DNA from: Molossus alvarezi
Taxonomy: Eukaryota > Chordata > Mammalia > Chiroptera > Molossidae
NCBI GenBank assembly: GCA_037176705.1
Contig: CM073886.1
Coordinates: 122,353,001 to 122,417,000 of the forward strand
Length of the DNA stretch: 64,000 bases
Direction: 5' to 3'
Shown here: piece by piece, positions 34,246 through 45,602 of the stretch
Layout of the letters: every line of letters begins with the position of its first letter
Position numbering within the stretch: position 1 is the stretch's first letter
Program-made: the position numbers and the translations under genes
The notes under the pieces: model-generated
What the model saw: the letters and a program-made list of their open reading frames with translations, nothing else
Told to the model about the DNA's origin: nothing
Database searches by the model: none

Positions 34246-34476
34246 TAGCCCTGGCCGGTTTGGCTCAGAGGTTAGGGTGTCAGCCTGCGGTTCAGAGAGA
34301 CCTGGGTTTGGTTCCCGCTAAGGGCATGTACCTCGGTTGCAGTTTGTTCCCCGCCCAGGTTGGGGCTGTATGAGTGGCAACCAGTTGATGTGTCTCTCTC
34401 ACATCAATGTTACTCTCTCTCTCTTCCTCCCTCTCTATCTGAAGATAAATGCAAAAATGTCCTGAGGTGAGTACAA
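34246..34476 (+). mobile_element. Ves SINE (type A)
   Basis: From AGCCCTGGCCGGTTTGGCTC to TCCTGAGGTGAG. The A tail is missing, and no flanking duplication was found, so the 3' end may be trimmed. Confidence 0.85.
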
Positions 34477-34587
34477 TCACAGTGAGGTCGCTGGGACTGA
34501 AATTCAGCTCATCAGTCGCATAAAAATATTGAAATCCTTTTTTTTCAAAGGAAGGGAATGCTTGCTATTAATAGATCTCAGCTGCAC

Positions 34588-34879
34588 CTTTGGTAGAAAT
34601 GTGTCCTCCTTTTTTCTTCGACAGACAAAGCCTCAGAGACAGAGTCGGCATCGCTGTGGACCAGGGAAGTCCCCAGGTCTGTGAGTGTGCTCCTGCTCAG
34701 ACTCGTCCCCAGGGAAAACCTGTCAAAACCTGGACCCTCAGCTGGCTTTTCTTCCTCTACTGGTTCCCATATATTCATCTCAAAAGAACCGATGTTCCTC
34801 TGCACACGCTTCAGGGCTTTGACCCTCACTTTGTGGACAGAATGCATGACAATAGACATCATTTCCTCAGACTGGGGAC
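34588..34879 (-). CDS. CPLANE1: CPLANE1 exon w16
   Basis: 292 bp, phase 1 to 2. The acceptor is TTCTTCCCAG|GTCCCCAG. The donor CCAAAG|GTGCAGC is weak but keeps phase with w17. It encodes SEEMMSIVMHSVHKVRVKAL and later SLSRSTLTDLGTSLVHSDAD. Confidence 0.9.
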
Positions 34880-35120
34880 CTGGGAAGAAAAGAAGGAAAG
34901 GCTTCACAGTTCATTAAAATGTTCCAACTCCAGACAAGGGCCAGTTCCGGTCCCTCCTGGCCACATAAAATCCATCCGACAGGTAAGGTTAATGTCCACT
35001 CTTCAGACCAGGCTTTGATCAGCATGCGTTAGAAAGCTGCGGTCCACACTTGACCACAGAAGCCAGAGAAGGTCCACTGAAGAATAAAAGGGACAGAAGC
35101 CAGACTATAAGAAAGGTACC

Positions 35121-35366
35121 CTGCCCTGGCCGGTTTGGCTCAGCGGTCAGAGCGTCAGCCTGCGGTGGAGAGAGACCCCGGGTTCGGTTCCTGCTAAGGA
35201 CACGTACCTCGGTTGCAGTTTGTCCCCATCCCTGGTTGGATTGTGCGAGTGGCAACCACTCGATGTGTCCCTTTCACCTTTCGCGTCAATGTTTCTCTCT
35301 CTCCCTCCCACTCTATCTGAACAAAAAAACAAAAAAATGTCCTCGGGTAAGGATAAAAAAAAAAAA
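35121..35366 (+). mobile_element. Ves SINE (type A)
   Basis: Duplicated target AGAAAGGTACC at 35111 and 35367. Confidence 0.92.
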
Positions 35367-35737
35367 AGAAAGGTACCGTGGAAAACAAAAAATTAGTAAG
35401 TAATTTAACATCTCAGAAATCACAAGGATAATTATAAAAAGAATCACTAATATTTTTTCTCTTTCCAAAGACTAGTAAATAAGAGAAAATGAGTATAATG
35501 ATAGCCAAAGAAACAAGGACTCCTTTCTGACTTCAATTAACGGGAAACAATAGGAAGGGATGTTTTTCGAGGCTGCCTATAAAAAAATGTAAACATTACT
35601 GATACATAAACAAGACATTTTAGAAGATGTCAAAAAAGCAAAATATTTTTTAAAAAATATAAATCACAAATACAATATAAGAATATTAATGCAATAATGT
35701 GCCATAACTAGACTTAAATAATAGATTACAGTTCTAA

Positions 35738-35943
35738 TGCCCTGGCTGGTTTGGTGCAGCAGTTAGAGTGTCAGCCCTCGGACCAAAGAGTCTCGGGTTT
35801 GATTCCGGTCAAGGGCATGTAGGGAGGCAACCAATTGATGTGTCTCTCTCTCACTGATGTTTCTCTCCCTCCCTCCCTTCCTCCTACTCTATCTGAAAAT
35901 CAATGGAAAAATATCTTCTGGTGAGGACTAAAAAAAAAAAAAT
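35738..35943 (+). mobile_element. Ves SINE (type A, shortened body)
   Basis: Head TGCCCTGGCTGGTTTGGTGC. The middle lacks the GTTGCAGTTTGTCC block found in other copies (a gap of about 35 bp after GGGCATGTA). Confidence 0.85.
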
Positions 35944-35961
35944 GTGGGTAATCTAAATTCT

Positions 35962-36219
35962 TTTTTTTTTTTTTTTATCCTCACCAGAGGACATTTTTCC
36001 ATTTTTTTGTTCAGACAGAGCGGGAGGGAGAGAGAGGAAGAGAGAGAGAGAGAGAGAAACATCGACGTGAAAGGGACACATCAAGTGGCTGCCACCCACA
36101 CGACCAACCAGGGCCGGGGACAAACTGCAACCGAGGTACATGCCCTTAGCGGGAACCGAACCCGGGTCTCTCAGGACCGCAGGCCGGCGCTCTAACCGCT
36201 GAGCCAAACCGGCCAGGGC
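35962..36219 (-). mobile_element. Ves SINE (type A)
   Basis: Duplicated target GGTAATCTAAATTCTT at 35947 and 36221. It lies 18 bp from the copy at 35738, tail to tail. Confidence 0.92.
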
Positions 36220-36439
36220 GGTAATCTAAATTCTTTAAGAAAATTCCACAACATGGTCAAGGCACTTAATGCCACTAAACTCTACAGTTAAAATGGTAAC
36301 TTTTATATTATGAATATTTTAGCACAATAAAAAATAATTTCCACAAGGTCATCTTGAATGTATAGCATAAAATTAGAAGCATAAATAACCATAAAGGTTT
36401 GAAAGGAAGAACAATATTTTTGATAAAATATCTACATCA

Positions 36440-36620
36440 TACTCATACATTTTACTGTATTTAATCCTTTCAGTACACGCTCTCAGGGCCGGCACTGATA
36501 CAGTCACTTTACAAATAAGGAGATGAGGCTTGGACAGACCGAGCAACCTGCCCACAGCCGGTGACTGAGCGGCAGCCCCGCCAGGAAGCCAGCATGTGTC
36601 TGGTCCCAAAGCGGCAGGGC
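36440..36620 (+). repeat. MIR ancient SINE
   Basis: Contains TTACAAATAAGGAGATGAGG and the following CAACCTGCCCACAGCCGGTG, the MIR core. It lies about 150 bp downstream of exon w15 in transcript order. Confidence 0.7.
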
Positions 36621-36769
36621 TGGCGTTACTGGGCCTGGGACAGGCCTCCGCCCGCTTCCTCTCCCGGCTCTGGGAAAGGAGACCAAGTGCAGGAAAACAA
36701 ATGCTTTCAAAACAACGAGAAGCTTCAGCAGTTTTTCTATCAGACAGTGAAGAAATGAACAAACAATAC

Positions 36770-36878
36770 CTTTCACAACACAGTGTCTGAGTCTCTGCTG
36801 AAGAGAGTGGTATTTTTCTCTCAACGGAACCCTGATGTCCTCGGGATTAGGAAATGCTTTCACAAACATTTCTGCTGC
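36770..36878 (-). CDS. CPLANE1: CPLANE1 exon w15
   Basis: 109 bp, phase 0 to 1. The acceptor is TTTCTAAAG|GCAGCAG and the donor GTGAAAG|GTATTGTT. The peptide holds AAEMFVKAFPNPEDIRVPLR then EKYHSLQQRLRHCVVK. Confidence 0.92.
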
Positions 36879-36991
36879 CTTTAGAAAAATTAAAAAGTGA
36901 GTTTTATGAGCAACATCATGCTTAATTAAAATAAAAATCCTTTAAAGTCTCTGATTCGGATTTAGTTTATGCTCTCCTACATTCGCACTAC

Positions 36992-37150
36992 CTTTCTGAC
37001 TGGTGGCAGTTCCCCAATAAGGCTCAAAATGAGATCCTGAAGGAGTTCCTCCACATCGGAGAACCGAGAGAAGGGCAGCATCCTGCGAGCCCACTCCACC
37101 GCGCTGAGACAGTGCTCGGCCACACAGGGGTCACACTCCGCTCCCAGGTC
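36992..37150 (-). CDS. CPLANE1: CPLANE1 exon w14
   Basis: 159 bp, phase 0 to 0. The acceptor is CCCATCCAG|GACCTGG and the donor CAGAAAG|GTAGTGC. It encodes DLGAECDPCVAEHCLSAVEW and later VEELLQDLILSLIGELPPV, which looks alpha-helical. Confidence 0.93.
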
Positions 37151-37303
37151 CTGGATGGGCATGGAAAACATTCATTTCCTTTTCACTTTACATGGGCAGG
37201 CCAGAATGAATTCACAACTTTGTTACAAACAGTAAAATCTATCAAGCAATAATTTCCCAAGGAATGCTTGTTCATTTTTCTTATTCTTTTGCAAGGTAAA
37301 TAC

Positions 37304-37413
37304 CTTCTTCCCCTCCACTTTTTCTCTTGCTTTCTGATACTGCCTGCAACTATAGGATAACTTATCACGGACGTGCAGCATCCAGCACAAAGCACAAAGT
37401 TCTCTGAAGCACC
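37304..37413 (-). CDS. CPLANE1: CPLANE1 exon w13
   Basis: 110 bp, phase 1 to 0. The acceptor is CTGCTTTAG|GGTGCTTC and the donor AAGAAG|GTATTTAC. The peptide CFRELCALCWMLHVRDKLSY leads into a basic helix, QYQKAREKVEGKK. Confidence 0.91.
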
Positions 37414-38073
37414 CTAAAGCAGGAACACAAATGGGAAAGAAGACTGCATGAGGATGTACCCTGGTAATAACAATGTCACCTCTCTCTGCCTGTTAACTTT
37501 TTCCAAAATAAATATATTCTGTTGATTATAAAAGAAACATATGCTCATTATCTGCACCTTACATAAAAGTCATGGAGACCCTTCTAGAATTTTTATGTCT
37601 ATTATTCTAGAATATTTCATGCATGTCAGTTGCATGAAAATATTAAAAATATTGTTACAGAGTAACTAACTTATTCAATTTACCAGTAGTTTACTTGCTT
37701 TAAACTTTATAGTATATTGTAGATACTTTTCAAACAAATATACACAGCTGTACTTAATACTGTATAGTTAATTTATTTGGAAAATCACTTGAAGATAGGC
37801 ATTTAAGTTTAAATTTTTTCAATACTAAAACATAATTTCCAATATCCAACAATTTTCTTTGTTAAAAACAATACAGGTACATAAAGATATGTAAAATCAT
37901 AGTGTGCTGTTTTCTTCTTCACCTAATGTATCTTAGATCCTTTCACAGTGGTAACATGCACAGTCTCTTCATCGCCAGCAGTGTTCAGTCGTATGGAAAC
38001 GTCCCCAAATCAAATGTAAAATAGATTAGTACTCGGGCCTGATTTCTAAGTAAGCAGTTCATTTTGGACAAAC

Positions 38074-38212
38074 CTATGGCTTTGATGGAAACTTCATCAA
38101 GCTTGTTGTCTCCAGTTGCTCCAGGTCGAAAAAATGCTACGCCTCCTATACAGTAATTAAGTAATGACTGAGGGAAAGGACTCAAAGACGGGAGGGACCC
38201 TTTCATTCGGAT
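38074..38212 (-). CDS. CPLANE1: CPLANE1 exon w12
   Basis: 139 bp, phase 0 to 1. The acceptor is TTCACTTTCAG|ATCCGAAT and the donor GCCATAG|GTTTGTCC. It encodes IRMKGSLPSLSPFPQSLLNY and GGVAFFRPGATGDNKLDEVS. Confidence 0.92.
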
Positions 38213-38397
38213 CTGAAAGTGAAGAATGATAGAACATGTTAATTGTCGGTTGCGTGAGTCGATTTTTAAGGAAACAATAAAGCAAAAGCAGCAGGTAAAG
38301 ATAAACCACAGAGAATGGGAAACACAGCACAGTCCCTATACTAAGTAAGCAAATAGGACTGAAATCAGCTGTACTTTCTGAAATCCAGCTCACAAAT

Positions 38398-38645
38398 TTT
38401 TTTTATTTTTATCCTCACCAAGGACATTTTTGCATTTATCTTCAGATAGAGTGGAGGGAGAAAGGGAGGAAGAGAAAGAGAAACATTGATGTGAGAGAGA
38501 CACATCGAGTGGTTGCCACCCATACAACCCCAACCAGGGCCGGGGACAAACTGCAACCGAAGTATGTGCCCCTAGCGGGAACCGAACCCCAGAAACCGAA
38601 CCCAGGACTCTCTGGTCTGCAGGCTGATGCTCCAACCACTGAGCC
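38398..38645 (-). mobile_element. Ves SINE (type A) with a small internal duplication
   Basis: Exact target duplication AGCTCACAAATTT at 38386 and 38646. Between 38578 and 38607 the motif GAACCGAACCC is repeated, unlike in other copies. Confidence 0.92.
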
Positions 38646-38999
38646 CAGCTCACAAATTTAACTCAAGAAATTCACTACCCTCGATCTCAAGAGAGGAAAA
38701 AAGGTTTAATCAAATTACCCTCTTGTCACTCAGTTATGTCTGTATAACAATAGTTCAATTTTTTTTTGTCCTTTCTCCAAAACCATGATAAAGAAAAGAG
38801 ACCTTTAAGTATCTAACTTTCATCTGAAATGTGTAGTACCTAAAAACAAATACAAAAAAATATATAGATCTACATACATAACTTTTGAAAAACTAATCCA
38901 TAAATGACAAAATTAGAAAGTCACCATTTGGCAACCCCTAATAAAATAAGACCGTTAGCAAGGATTTTAAACAAATGCTAAGTTTAGTAAAAGCAGATG

Positions 39000-39240
39000 G
39001 TTGATGGAGAACGTGACAGTGGGTGGAACATGACACAAACTCACAATCACTAGGAGAGAGACAAGGTGAAGGGATTAAGAAGCATTAACTGGTAGTTACA
39101 AAAGAGTCACGGGGATGTCAAGTCCAGCATAGGAAATATAGTCAATAATACTGTAATCATTGTGTATGGTGCCAGGTGGCTACTGGAAATAGAAGGGGGA
39201 ACACTTTATAAAGTATATGATTATCTAACCATGGAAACAT
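39000..39240 (+). mobile_element. L1MA-type 3'-UTR fragment
   Basis: Contains GGTGCCAGGTGGCTACTGGA and GGGGGAACACTTTATAAAGT, matching the 3' UTR at 3985-4050. Truncated at both ends. Confidence 0.75.
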
Positions 39241-39970
39241 GGCTTGCCTCATTTCTCTGGCCTTCCTTTTCCACGCATCTCACCAATGGACTCGTCAGCC
39301 TCCCTTTTTTGCTTTAAGGGTTTATGTGATTACATTGGACCCACCAGGACAGACTGTGATAATCTCCCTATTTTAAGGTCAGCGGACCAGCAAAGGCCCA
39401 TCAGTCTGCATTAAAGCAGTATCTAGATCTGTTCACATAACCAGGAGACAGGAATCCTGGGAGCACCTTCAGAATTCTGCCTACCACTTGCCCCATGCTT
39501 TAACGGTTAATTTATTACTTGTAAAAACTGTTTACAAGGAGGAATGTCTTTAGCTGTGTTGCTAATTTTAAGATAGTCCAGTCTTCACATGCTAGTTAAT
39601 TGAAACTAGATTAAGTGAGATTATTGTCACAAGTAGGTAAGATCAAACTTCAATGCAAATATAATCTAAAACTTTACGTAAACAGTTTTCTACAATAAAC
39701 AATTTTTAAAATGAAGTCTCCTATAACAAACATATGGGTTCAATAGATCTTAAAACTTATTAAAACCAATCTTTCAATAATAAAGAAAAACTCTTCGCTC
39801 TCTTTAGTAAACACACACACTTTAGGATGACAAGACATAGAAAGAGTACAAACCTTTCTCTCTAAAAAAGCACCAATTTTCAAAAACTTGACAAACAACC
39901 TCTCAGAGCCTCTCTAAGGGGTCTGTCCTACCAAAAAAAAAAAGTATAGATTCTTGTTTTAAATGTAATT

Positions 39971-40180
39971 TCAGCCCTGGCCGGTTTGGCTCAGCGGTTA
40001 GAGCATCGGCCTGCGGTCCGGAGAGACCCGGGTTCGGTTCCCGCTAAGGGCATGTATCTCGGTTGCAGTTTGTCCCCGGCCCTGGTTGGTTGTGCGGGTG
40101 GCAGCCACTCGATGTGTCCCTTTCACGTCGATGTTTCTCTCTCTCTCTCTCCCTCGGGTGAGGATAAAAATAAATAAATA
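39971..40180 (+). mobile_element. Ves SINE (type A, body deleted), first of a serial pair
   Basis: The head and middle are intact, but TATCTGAACAAAAAATGG is missing. The pyrimidine tract joins directly to CCCTCGGGTGAGGATAAAAA. The target AAATGTAATTTCA precedes it (39961) and recurs at 40180. Confidence 0.9.
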
Positions 40181-40193
40181 AATGTAATTTCAT

Positions 40194-40415
40194 CCCAGCC
40201 GGTGTGGCTCAGTGGACTGAGCATCATCCCATGGACTGAGAGGTCCCAGTTCCATTCCTGGTCAGGTACATGCCTGGGTTGCAGGATTGATCCCCAGCAA
40301 GGGGTGTGCAGGAGGCAGCCAATCAATGTTTCTCTTTCTCGTGTATGTTTTCATCTCTCTCTCCCTCTCCCTTCATCTCTCTTTAAAAGATCTAATTTTT
40401 AAAAAAACATTAAAA
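40194..40415 (+). mobile_element. Ves SINE (type B), second of a serial pair
   Basis: Follows the second AATGTAATTTCATC copy and ends before a third, AAACGTAATTTCATC (40417). Confidence 0.9.
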
Positions 40416-40955
40416 AACGTAATTTCATCAAGGGCCAAATTAAGAATATTAGGCGCTAATAATATTTATTTCCTCGATCACAGACAGACTACATCCTTCG
40501 AAGGACTGGCAGCTGGGTGAGGGACATCTGAGTAGACGTCCCATTGGCTGAGACAACAGCCCCAGAGTCGAGATGAGCAGCACAAACAGGAATCACATAG
40601 CCAGGACCTCTAACTTTCCGTGATCTGACCCCAAATAAACACCCAAAGAACATCTGCAGTACCTCAGAGAGAAGTTGGAGGAAACCATGAACCGAGTCTA
40701 AATCCTCAGTGACTGGAGGGATGTGGGGGGCAAGGGGGGTGGTAGCTGAAATCACCTGTCCATATTAGATGTTCTATTGCCAGATAGGATGGGACTACAG
40801 AGACCCAGTTCAGGGTCCTCATCTTTCAGCAGAAAGAACTTGGTCTAAGGTTGTTTATTGAAATAAATCTGACTATAGATTTATAGGGCAGAACTGTATG
40901 GAAAAATGTCTCAATTACCAATATTAATACAGTTAGTATACATATATGTATATCT

Positions 40956-41185
40956 TTTTTAATCTTCACCCAAGGACATTTTTACATTTATCCTCAGAGC
41001 AGAAGGAAGAGAGAGAGAAAGAAACATCAATGTGAGAGAGACACATTGACTGGCTGCCACCCACATGACCCCAACCAGGGCTGGGGACAAACTGCAACCC
41101 AGGTACGTGCCCTTAGTGGGAACTGAACCCGGACTCTGTGGTCCGCGGGCCGACGCTCTAACTGCTGAGCCAAACCGGCCAGGGC
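40956..41185 (-). mobile_element. Ves SINE (type A)
   Basis: Target duplication AATACAGTTAGT at 40925 and 41186. It ends 58 bp from exon w11, the closest SINE to a coding exon in this window. Confidence 0.9.
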
Positions 41186-41243
41186 AATACAGTTAGTCTA
41201 TTGAAGCAGGCTAACAGCACAGAAATGCCAGACATCTGTGTAC

Positions 41244-41408
41244 CTTCTGCATGACTTTTCTGGTCCACCTCAACTGCAGGATGTACCACTGCGCGACCGG
41301 GAAGGAGCAGCGCGCGGCCTGGAACAGCAGGAGGAGACGCTGAAGGATTCCCGACACCTTCTGGCGACTGTCTTTCTCAGCTTTCAAAAGAAGATCATCA
41401 CCATCTTC
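41244..41408 (-). CDS. CPLANE1: CPLANE1 exon w11
   Basis: 165 bp, phase 0 to 0. The acceptor is TTTTCCTTAG|GAAGATGG and the donor GCAGAAG|GTACACAG. It encodes EDGDDLLLKAEKDSRQKVSG, then ILQRLLLLFQAARCS and QWYILQLRWTRKVMQK, a mostly helical, leucine-rich segment. Confidence 0.93.
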
Positions 41409-41689
41409 CTAAGGAAAACATAACAGTCAAATTTTGTAGCCAATAATAAGAAATTTTTTAATGTTACAGTGAAAATAAAGATAGTGCTTCTCAAACTAGA
41501 ATGTTCCTGGAGATCTATAAAGAAAATGTCATGGCATGGCCTCAGAGATTTCAACTGTAGCTAATGCAAGTGTCAAGGGAACATTTCTCTCCCCCCGAAC
41601 AATGTAAAGGGCTTAATTGACCTCAACCCCAAATCTCCCCCTACAACATATAAAGGCCACCACTCCTGACTCCATCGGTGGAATGTTAC

Positions 41690-41960
41690 ACGAAAGCCCC
41701 TCAAAGAGAATGCCTTTTTCCTACCTCTGCCTGGAAAAATTGTTCTCATATTTCAACATCACCTCCTCCGCGAAGCCCTCCACCATGCTACTGCAGCACT
41801 TTGCTCAGATCTCCGGTACAGCTTTCACCAATTTATTCTGTACTGATTCGTGTATGTTTCCCACTACACTGAGAACTGCCCAAGAGTTATGGCCTCCACA
41901 CATCTTTGTATTATGGGAGTACACAGAATAAAGTCCAACGTGTAGTAGGATCCAACAAAG
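41690..41960. repeat. L2/MIR-type ancient repeat
   Basis: The pattern TTCTCATATTTCAACATCAC through CCAACAAAGGTTTGTTGAA resembles L2 3' sequence. Both strands are open by chance only. Confidence 0.45.
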
Positions 41961-42306
41961 GTTTGTTGAAAAACACTTTTCAAGTCAGTAAAGATTAATT
42001 TCCCAGAAAATGAGACAATATGTTATACACATCTGCTTCTCCAATATCCTCCTAACCATTCCCACTTGTTGAACGATACTCAGATTTTAACTGGCTGTAT
42101 GCCCCTCCCCCACACAGCCTATATGATTCAGGGAGAGCTGATCCCGCATTCCCGGCTTCCGGGGAAGGTTCTAATGGATGCCAAGCAGTACCCTGAGTTA
42201 GCCCTAGCCTAGCTAACTGACAAAAGGACAGGCAAGTGGCCTGTCAGTCTCAGAAGAGTGAACCTCAGTGCTCCTATTGGAATGCTGGGAGAGAATACTT
42301 TTACTG

Positions 42307-42520
42307 TTTTCCTTTTTTAATATATTTTTATTGATTTCAGAGAGGAAGGGAGAAGGAGATAGAAACACTGCTGATGAGGGAAACAGCGACTGGCTGCCTC
42401 CTACACGCCCCCTACTGGGGATCAAGCCCGTAACTGGGGCATGTGCCCTGACCAGAATTGTACTGGGGACCTCCTGGTGCATAGGTCGATGCTCAACCCC
42501 TGAGCCACACGGCCTGGCAC
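42307..42520 (-). mobile_element. Ves SINE (type B)
   Basis: Reverse tail TATATTTTTATTGATTTCAG, head CTCAACCCCTGAGCCACACG. Short flanking repeat TACTGTTTT. Confidence 0.88.
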
Positions 42521-43301
42521 TACTGTTTTTCTTTTTCCCCTTTCCTCTCCCTCTGGACATAGACAAGGTGTCCGTAGAAGCTGCTGGCAGCCATCCTGCT
42601 CCCACAAAGAAAGCCAGCCGTAGGACGAAGCTGACACCTTACAAAACAAACTAGAAAGAAAGAGCCCAAGTCTTTGGTAACATAACTGAGACAGAAGGCT
42701 GCCCTACCACTGAGCTTCCTCAATTACGCCAGTCAATTCTGACTACGTTGCTATTGTGTCCTTCTACCCCAAAGGATTCTGACTGATAGAGGTCGACAAT
42801 TAGGAGAAATTCTACCATGGAGGATTATTTTTAACAAAATAACTAAATAAATAAAGCACTACTAAGGATAGTAACCACTCAAACTAGTATCAGCGTAACA
42901 TATCCAAAAATACCTTAAATGTGATTTCTAAACCAATATGTTGAAGACTCAGACATAAGAGAAAAGAGCAAATATTGAGAAATGCCATGGACTGTTTATT
43001 TCTTGTATTTGTAATATATTGCATTTGAAATACCAAGAAATGAGATATTATTAACCTACTGACACATAACTCTAAATTTACCAAATGAGACTGTAACTCT
43101 AAAAAAAGAGAAAAAAATGAGATACAGATGTAAGTTGCTAATACTAAACAATGAGTAGTAAAGAAATAGCAGAATCACTTCAAAATATTAATCAAATAAT
43201 AAAATAATCTAAATGTAAATAATTTACATTAAACTTTAAATTATTTGTTATTTTGTTACACTAAACAAATGTCTATGATTTCAAAATCTGGATATAGAGA
43301 G

Positions 43302-43518
43302 CCCGGCCGGTGTGGCTCAGTGGATTGAGCATCATCCCATGGACTGAGAGGTGCCAGTTTGATTCCCCGTCAGGACACATGCCCAGGCTGCGGGCTCGAT
43401 CCCCAGAGTAGGCTGTGCAGGAGGCAGCCAATCAAAGTTTCTCTCTCATCAATGTTTTTATCTCTCTCCCCCACTCCCTCTAAAAAATCAATACAAAACA
43501 TATATTTAAAAATAAAAT
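43302..43518 (+). mobile_element. Ves SINE (type B)
   Basis: Target duplication AAATCTGGATATAGAGA at 43285 and 43516. Confidence 0.93.
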
Positions 43519-43569
43519 CTGGATATAGAGAAATGTCTCTTAATTTAGTTTTATTATTGCAATAATTTT

Positions 43570-43790
43570 AACATTTATTGAATGGTTACTATGTCCTAGG
43601 GCCTAAGGTAAAAGCTTTTACACTTAATCCTCGCAATACTGCTACTGGAAGTCTTATCATCATCTGTACCTTACAAACAAGGAAACTTAAACAGTTAAGT
43701 ACATTGTGTGAAATTATGTAATTTATAATAAACAGCAAAGCTGGGATCCAGAAGTTTGTCTTCAGAGCTTGCATTTTAACTTACTATCCA
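43570..43790 (+). repeat. MIR ancient SINE
   Basis: TTATTGAATGGTTACTATGT, then TTACAAACAAGGAAACTTAA and AGCAAAGCTGGGATCCAGAA, in MIR order. Confidence 0.75.
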
Positions 43791-43846
43791 GTTGATTGTT
43801 TTAATAGTTGGACAAAGTCAACTTGACATGAAAAGGTTAAGCTTAC

Positions 43847-44064
43847 TTCACTGAGAACAGCTGGCTGAGGACAGTATAAGGGCGGAGCTGGAAGGTACAA
43901 GCCGGCAGGCACCAAGCCCCAGAGCCTCTGACTGAAGGCCTTGGCAGAGCCCAGGAGAAGCTGCAGGGTCTCGGACAGGACGTCCACCTCAGCCATGGCT
44001 GCCGCCTTCAGCACCTCCTGCACCGCCCCCAGCAGCAGACTCGCATCTTCCTCTTCCATGGGAT
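43847..44064 (-). CDS. CPLANE1: CPLANE1 exon w10
   Basis: 218 bp, phase 1 to 0. The acceptor is CTGTGCTTGTAG|ATCCCATG and the donor CAGTGAA|GTAAGCTT. It encodes an acidic start (PMEEEDASLLLGAVQEVLKA), a helix (MAEVDVLSETLQLLLGSAKA) and the highly conserved GLYLPAPPLYCPQPAVLSE. Confidence 0.96.
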
Positions 44065-44172
44065 CTACAAGCACAGTAGGGGAGATAGTTGAAACCGGCA
44101 TTACACTTCTTATCCTGCTCTGTACGACAGAATTTCGTATCTGGAAAAGCTGACTGTCTACAATGAACGTAT

Positions 44173-44395
44173 TGTCCTGGCCGATGTGGCTTGGTTGGCT
44201 GGAGCATTGTCCCAACCAGAAGGTCTCGGGTTTGATTCCCGGTCAGGGCCCGTGCGGAAGGCAGCTGATTGATGATATACTCTCACATCCATATTTCTCT
44301 CCGTCTCTCTCTCTGTCCCTTCCTCTCTAAAATTAAAACAACCAAACCAAACCAAAAGAACATGTCCTCAGTGAAGATTTTCAAAAAAAGACCAT
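44173..44395 (+). mobile_element. Ves SINE, diverged
   Basis: Head GTCCTGGCCGATGTGGCTTG and tail ATGTCCTCAGTGAAGATTTT. The GTTGCAG middle is replaced by a short link. Confidence 0.78.
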
Positions 44396-44693
44396 ATTGG
44401 TTGGCATGTTAAAACATCAAACCTCTAGACAAAAAAATTAATGACTATTCTGTAGCCACTCTCCAGAATTTGGTGTGGATGTACCGAAACTCCTACCACA
44501 CATACACTGACTTCCCATTTTATACTTCGAAGTTCACCTAATTCCTCTTTCCTATTTTCCAACTCTTTTCTTTATATCTATTTTGTATGTATTTATTTTA
44601 TCTCTGTATACTGTGTGTGTATAAAGTTCAAATTCATTTTCGTTTATTAACCATCCAAGTTTTTTGTTTCTCTTTTTATTTCTTTTTTTTACT

Positions 44694-44919
44694 TTTTATC
44701 CTCACCCAAGGACATTTTTCCATTTTTTGTTCAGATAGAGTGGGAGGGAGAGAGAGAAACATCGACGTAAAAGGGGCACATTGTATGGCTGCCTCCTGCA
44801 CCACCCAATCAGGGCTGGGGACAAATTGCAACCGAGGTACATGTCCTTAGCGGGAACCGAACCCAGGTCTTTCTGGACTGCAGGCTGACGCTCTAACCGC
44901 TGAGCCAAACTGGCCAGGG
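44694..44919 (-). mobile_element. Ves SINE (type A)
   Basis: From TTTATCCTCACCCAAGGACA to CTGGCCAGGGT. Confidence 0.9.
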
Positions 44920-44934
44920 TGAATTTTTTGTTTT

Positions 44935-45345
44935 TAAATTGGTTTGCTGAGGTTCCATATACACTCACTAAAATTCATCCTTTTTAAGTATACAGTTCAA
45001 TGAGTTTCCACAAATCTATACAGCCCTGTAGGAACATTTCCATCACCCCAAAGTGTTCTCTTTTACCCCTTTGTTGTCAATACCCCCTCACTCCCAGACA
45101 GATCTGTCCCTCCAGTGCTGCTTTGCTTTTTATAAAATGTCACGTGAATGGAATCACACAATAGGTGGTCTGCGTCCAACGCCCCTCATTGGTGATAGGT
45201 CTGCGCTTCACCCACGCTGCTGTTCATTTCCAGCAGTTTGCTCCTTGTTACTATGTCGCATTCCACTGTACAGATACGTTTCTCCATTCACAGGCTGCTG
45301 GCACTTAGGTTGTTTCAAGTTTTTAGGCAGCATGAAAAGCAGCTA
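44935..45345 (-). mobile_element. L1M fragment
   Basis: The stretch from GTATACAGTTCAATGAGTTT to GGCACTTAGGTTGTTTCAAG follows the reverse-strand order of old L1 3' parts, including the ATTCCACTGT and CTCCATTCAC blocks. There is no frame of use. Confidence 0.55.
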
Positions 45346-45357
45346 AGAAAATTCGTA

Positions 45358-45471
45358 TGGCCCTGGCCGATTTGGCTCAGCGGTTGGAGCATCGGCCTGT
45401 GGACCAGAGTCCTGGGTTCGGTTCCCGCTAGGGGCACGTACCAAAAAAGAAAAAAAAAAGAAAAGAAAAAG
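45358..45471 (+). mobile_element. Ves SINE head only
   Basis: The tRNA-like part (CCTGGCCGATTTGGCTCAGC to GGTTCCCGCTAGGGGCACGT) runs straight into an A-rich tail. The target AAGAAAATTCGTAT (45347) recurs as AAGAAAATTTGTAT, so it inserted in this short form. Confidence 0.85.
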
Positions 45472-45602
45472 AAAATTTGTATACAGGTCTTTGGGTGGAC
45501 TTACAGTTTTATTTTTCTTCAGTAAAATACCTAGAAAATCGGTGGAAGAATATCCACAGTAGTCTGGTTTTATCACTAACTACAACTTTAAAGAACTGCC
45601 TT

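Noticed and set aside
39971..40050. tRNA genes at the heads of Ves elements (A and B box motifs such as TGGCTCAGCGGTTAGAGC and GGTTCGGTTCCCGC)
   Set aside because: The heads are tRNA-derived but degenerate, lack a full cloverleaf and are part of SINEs.
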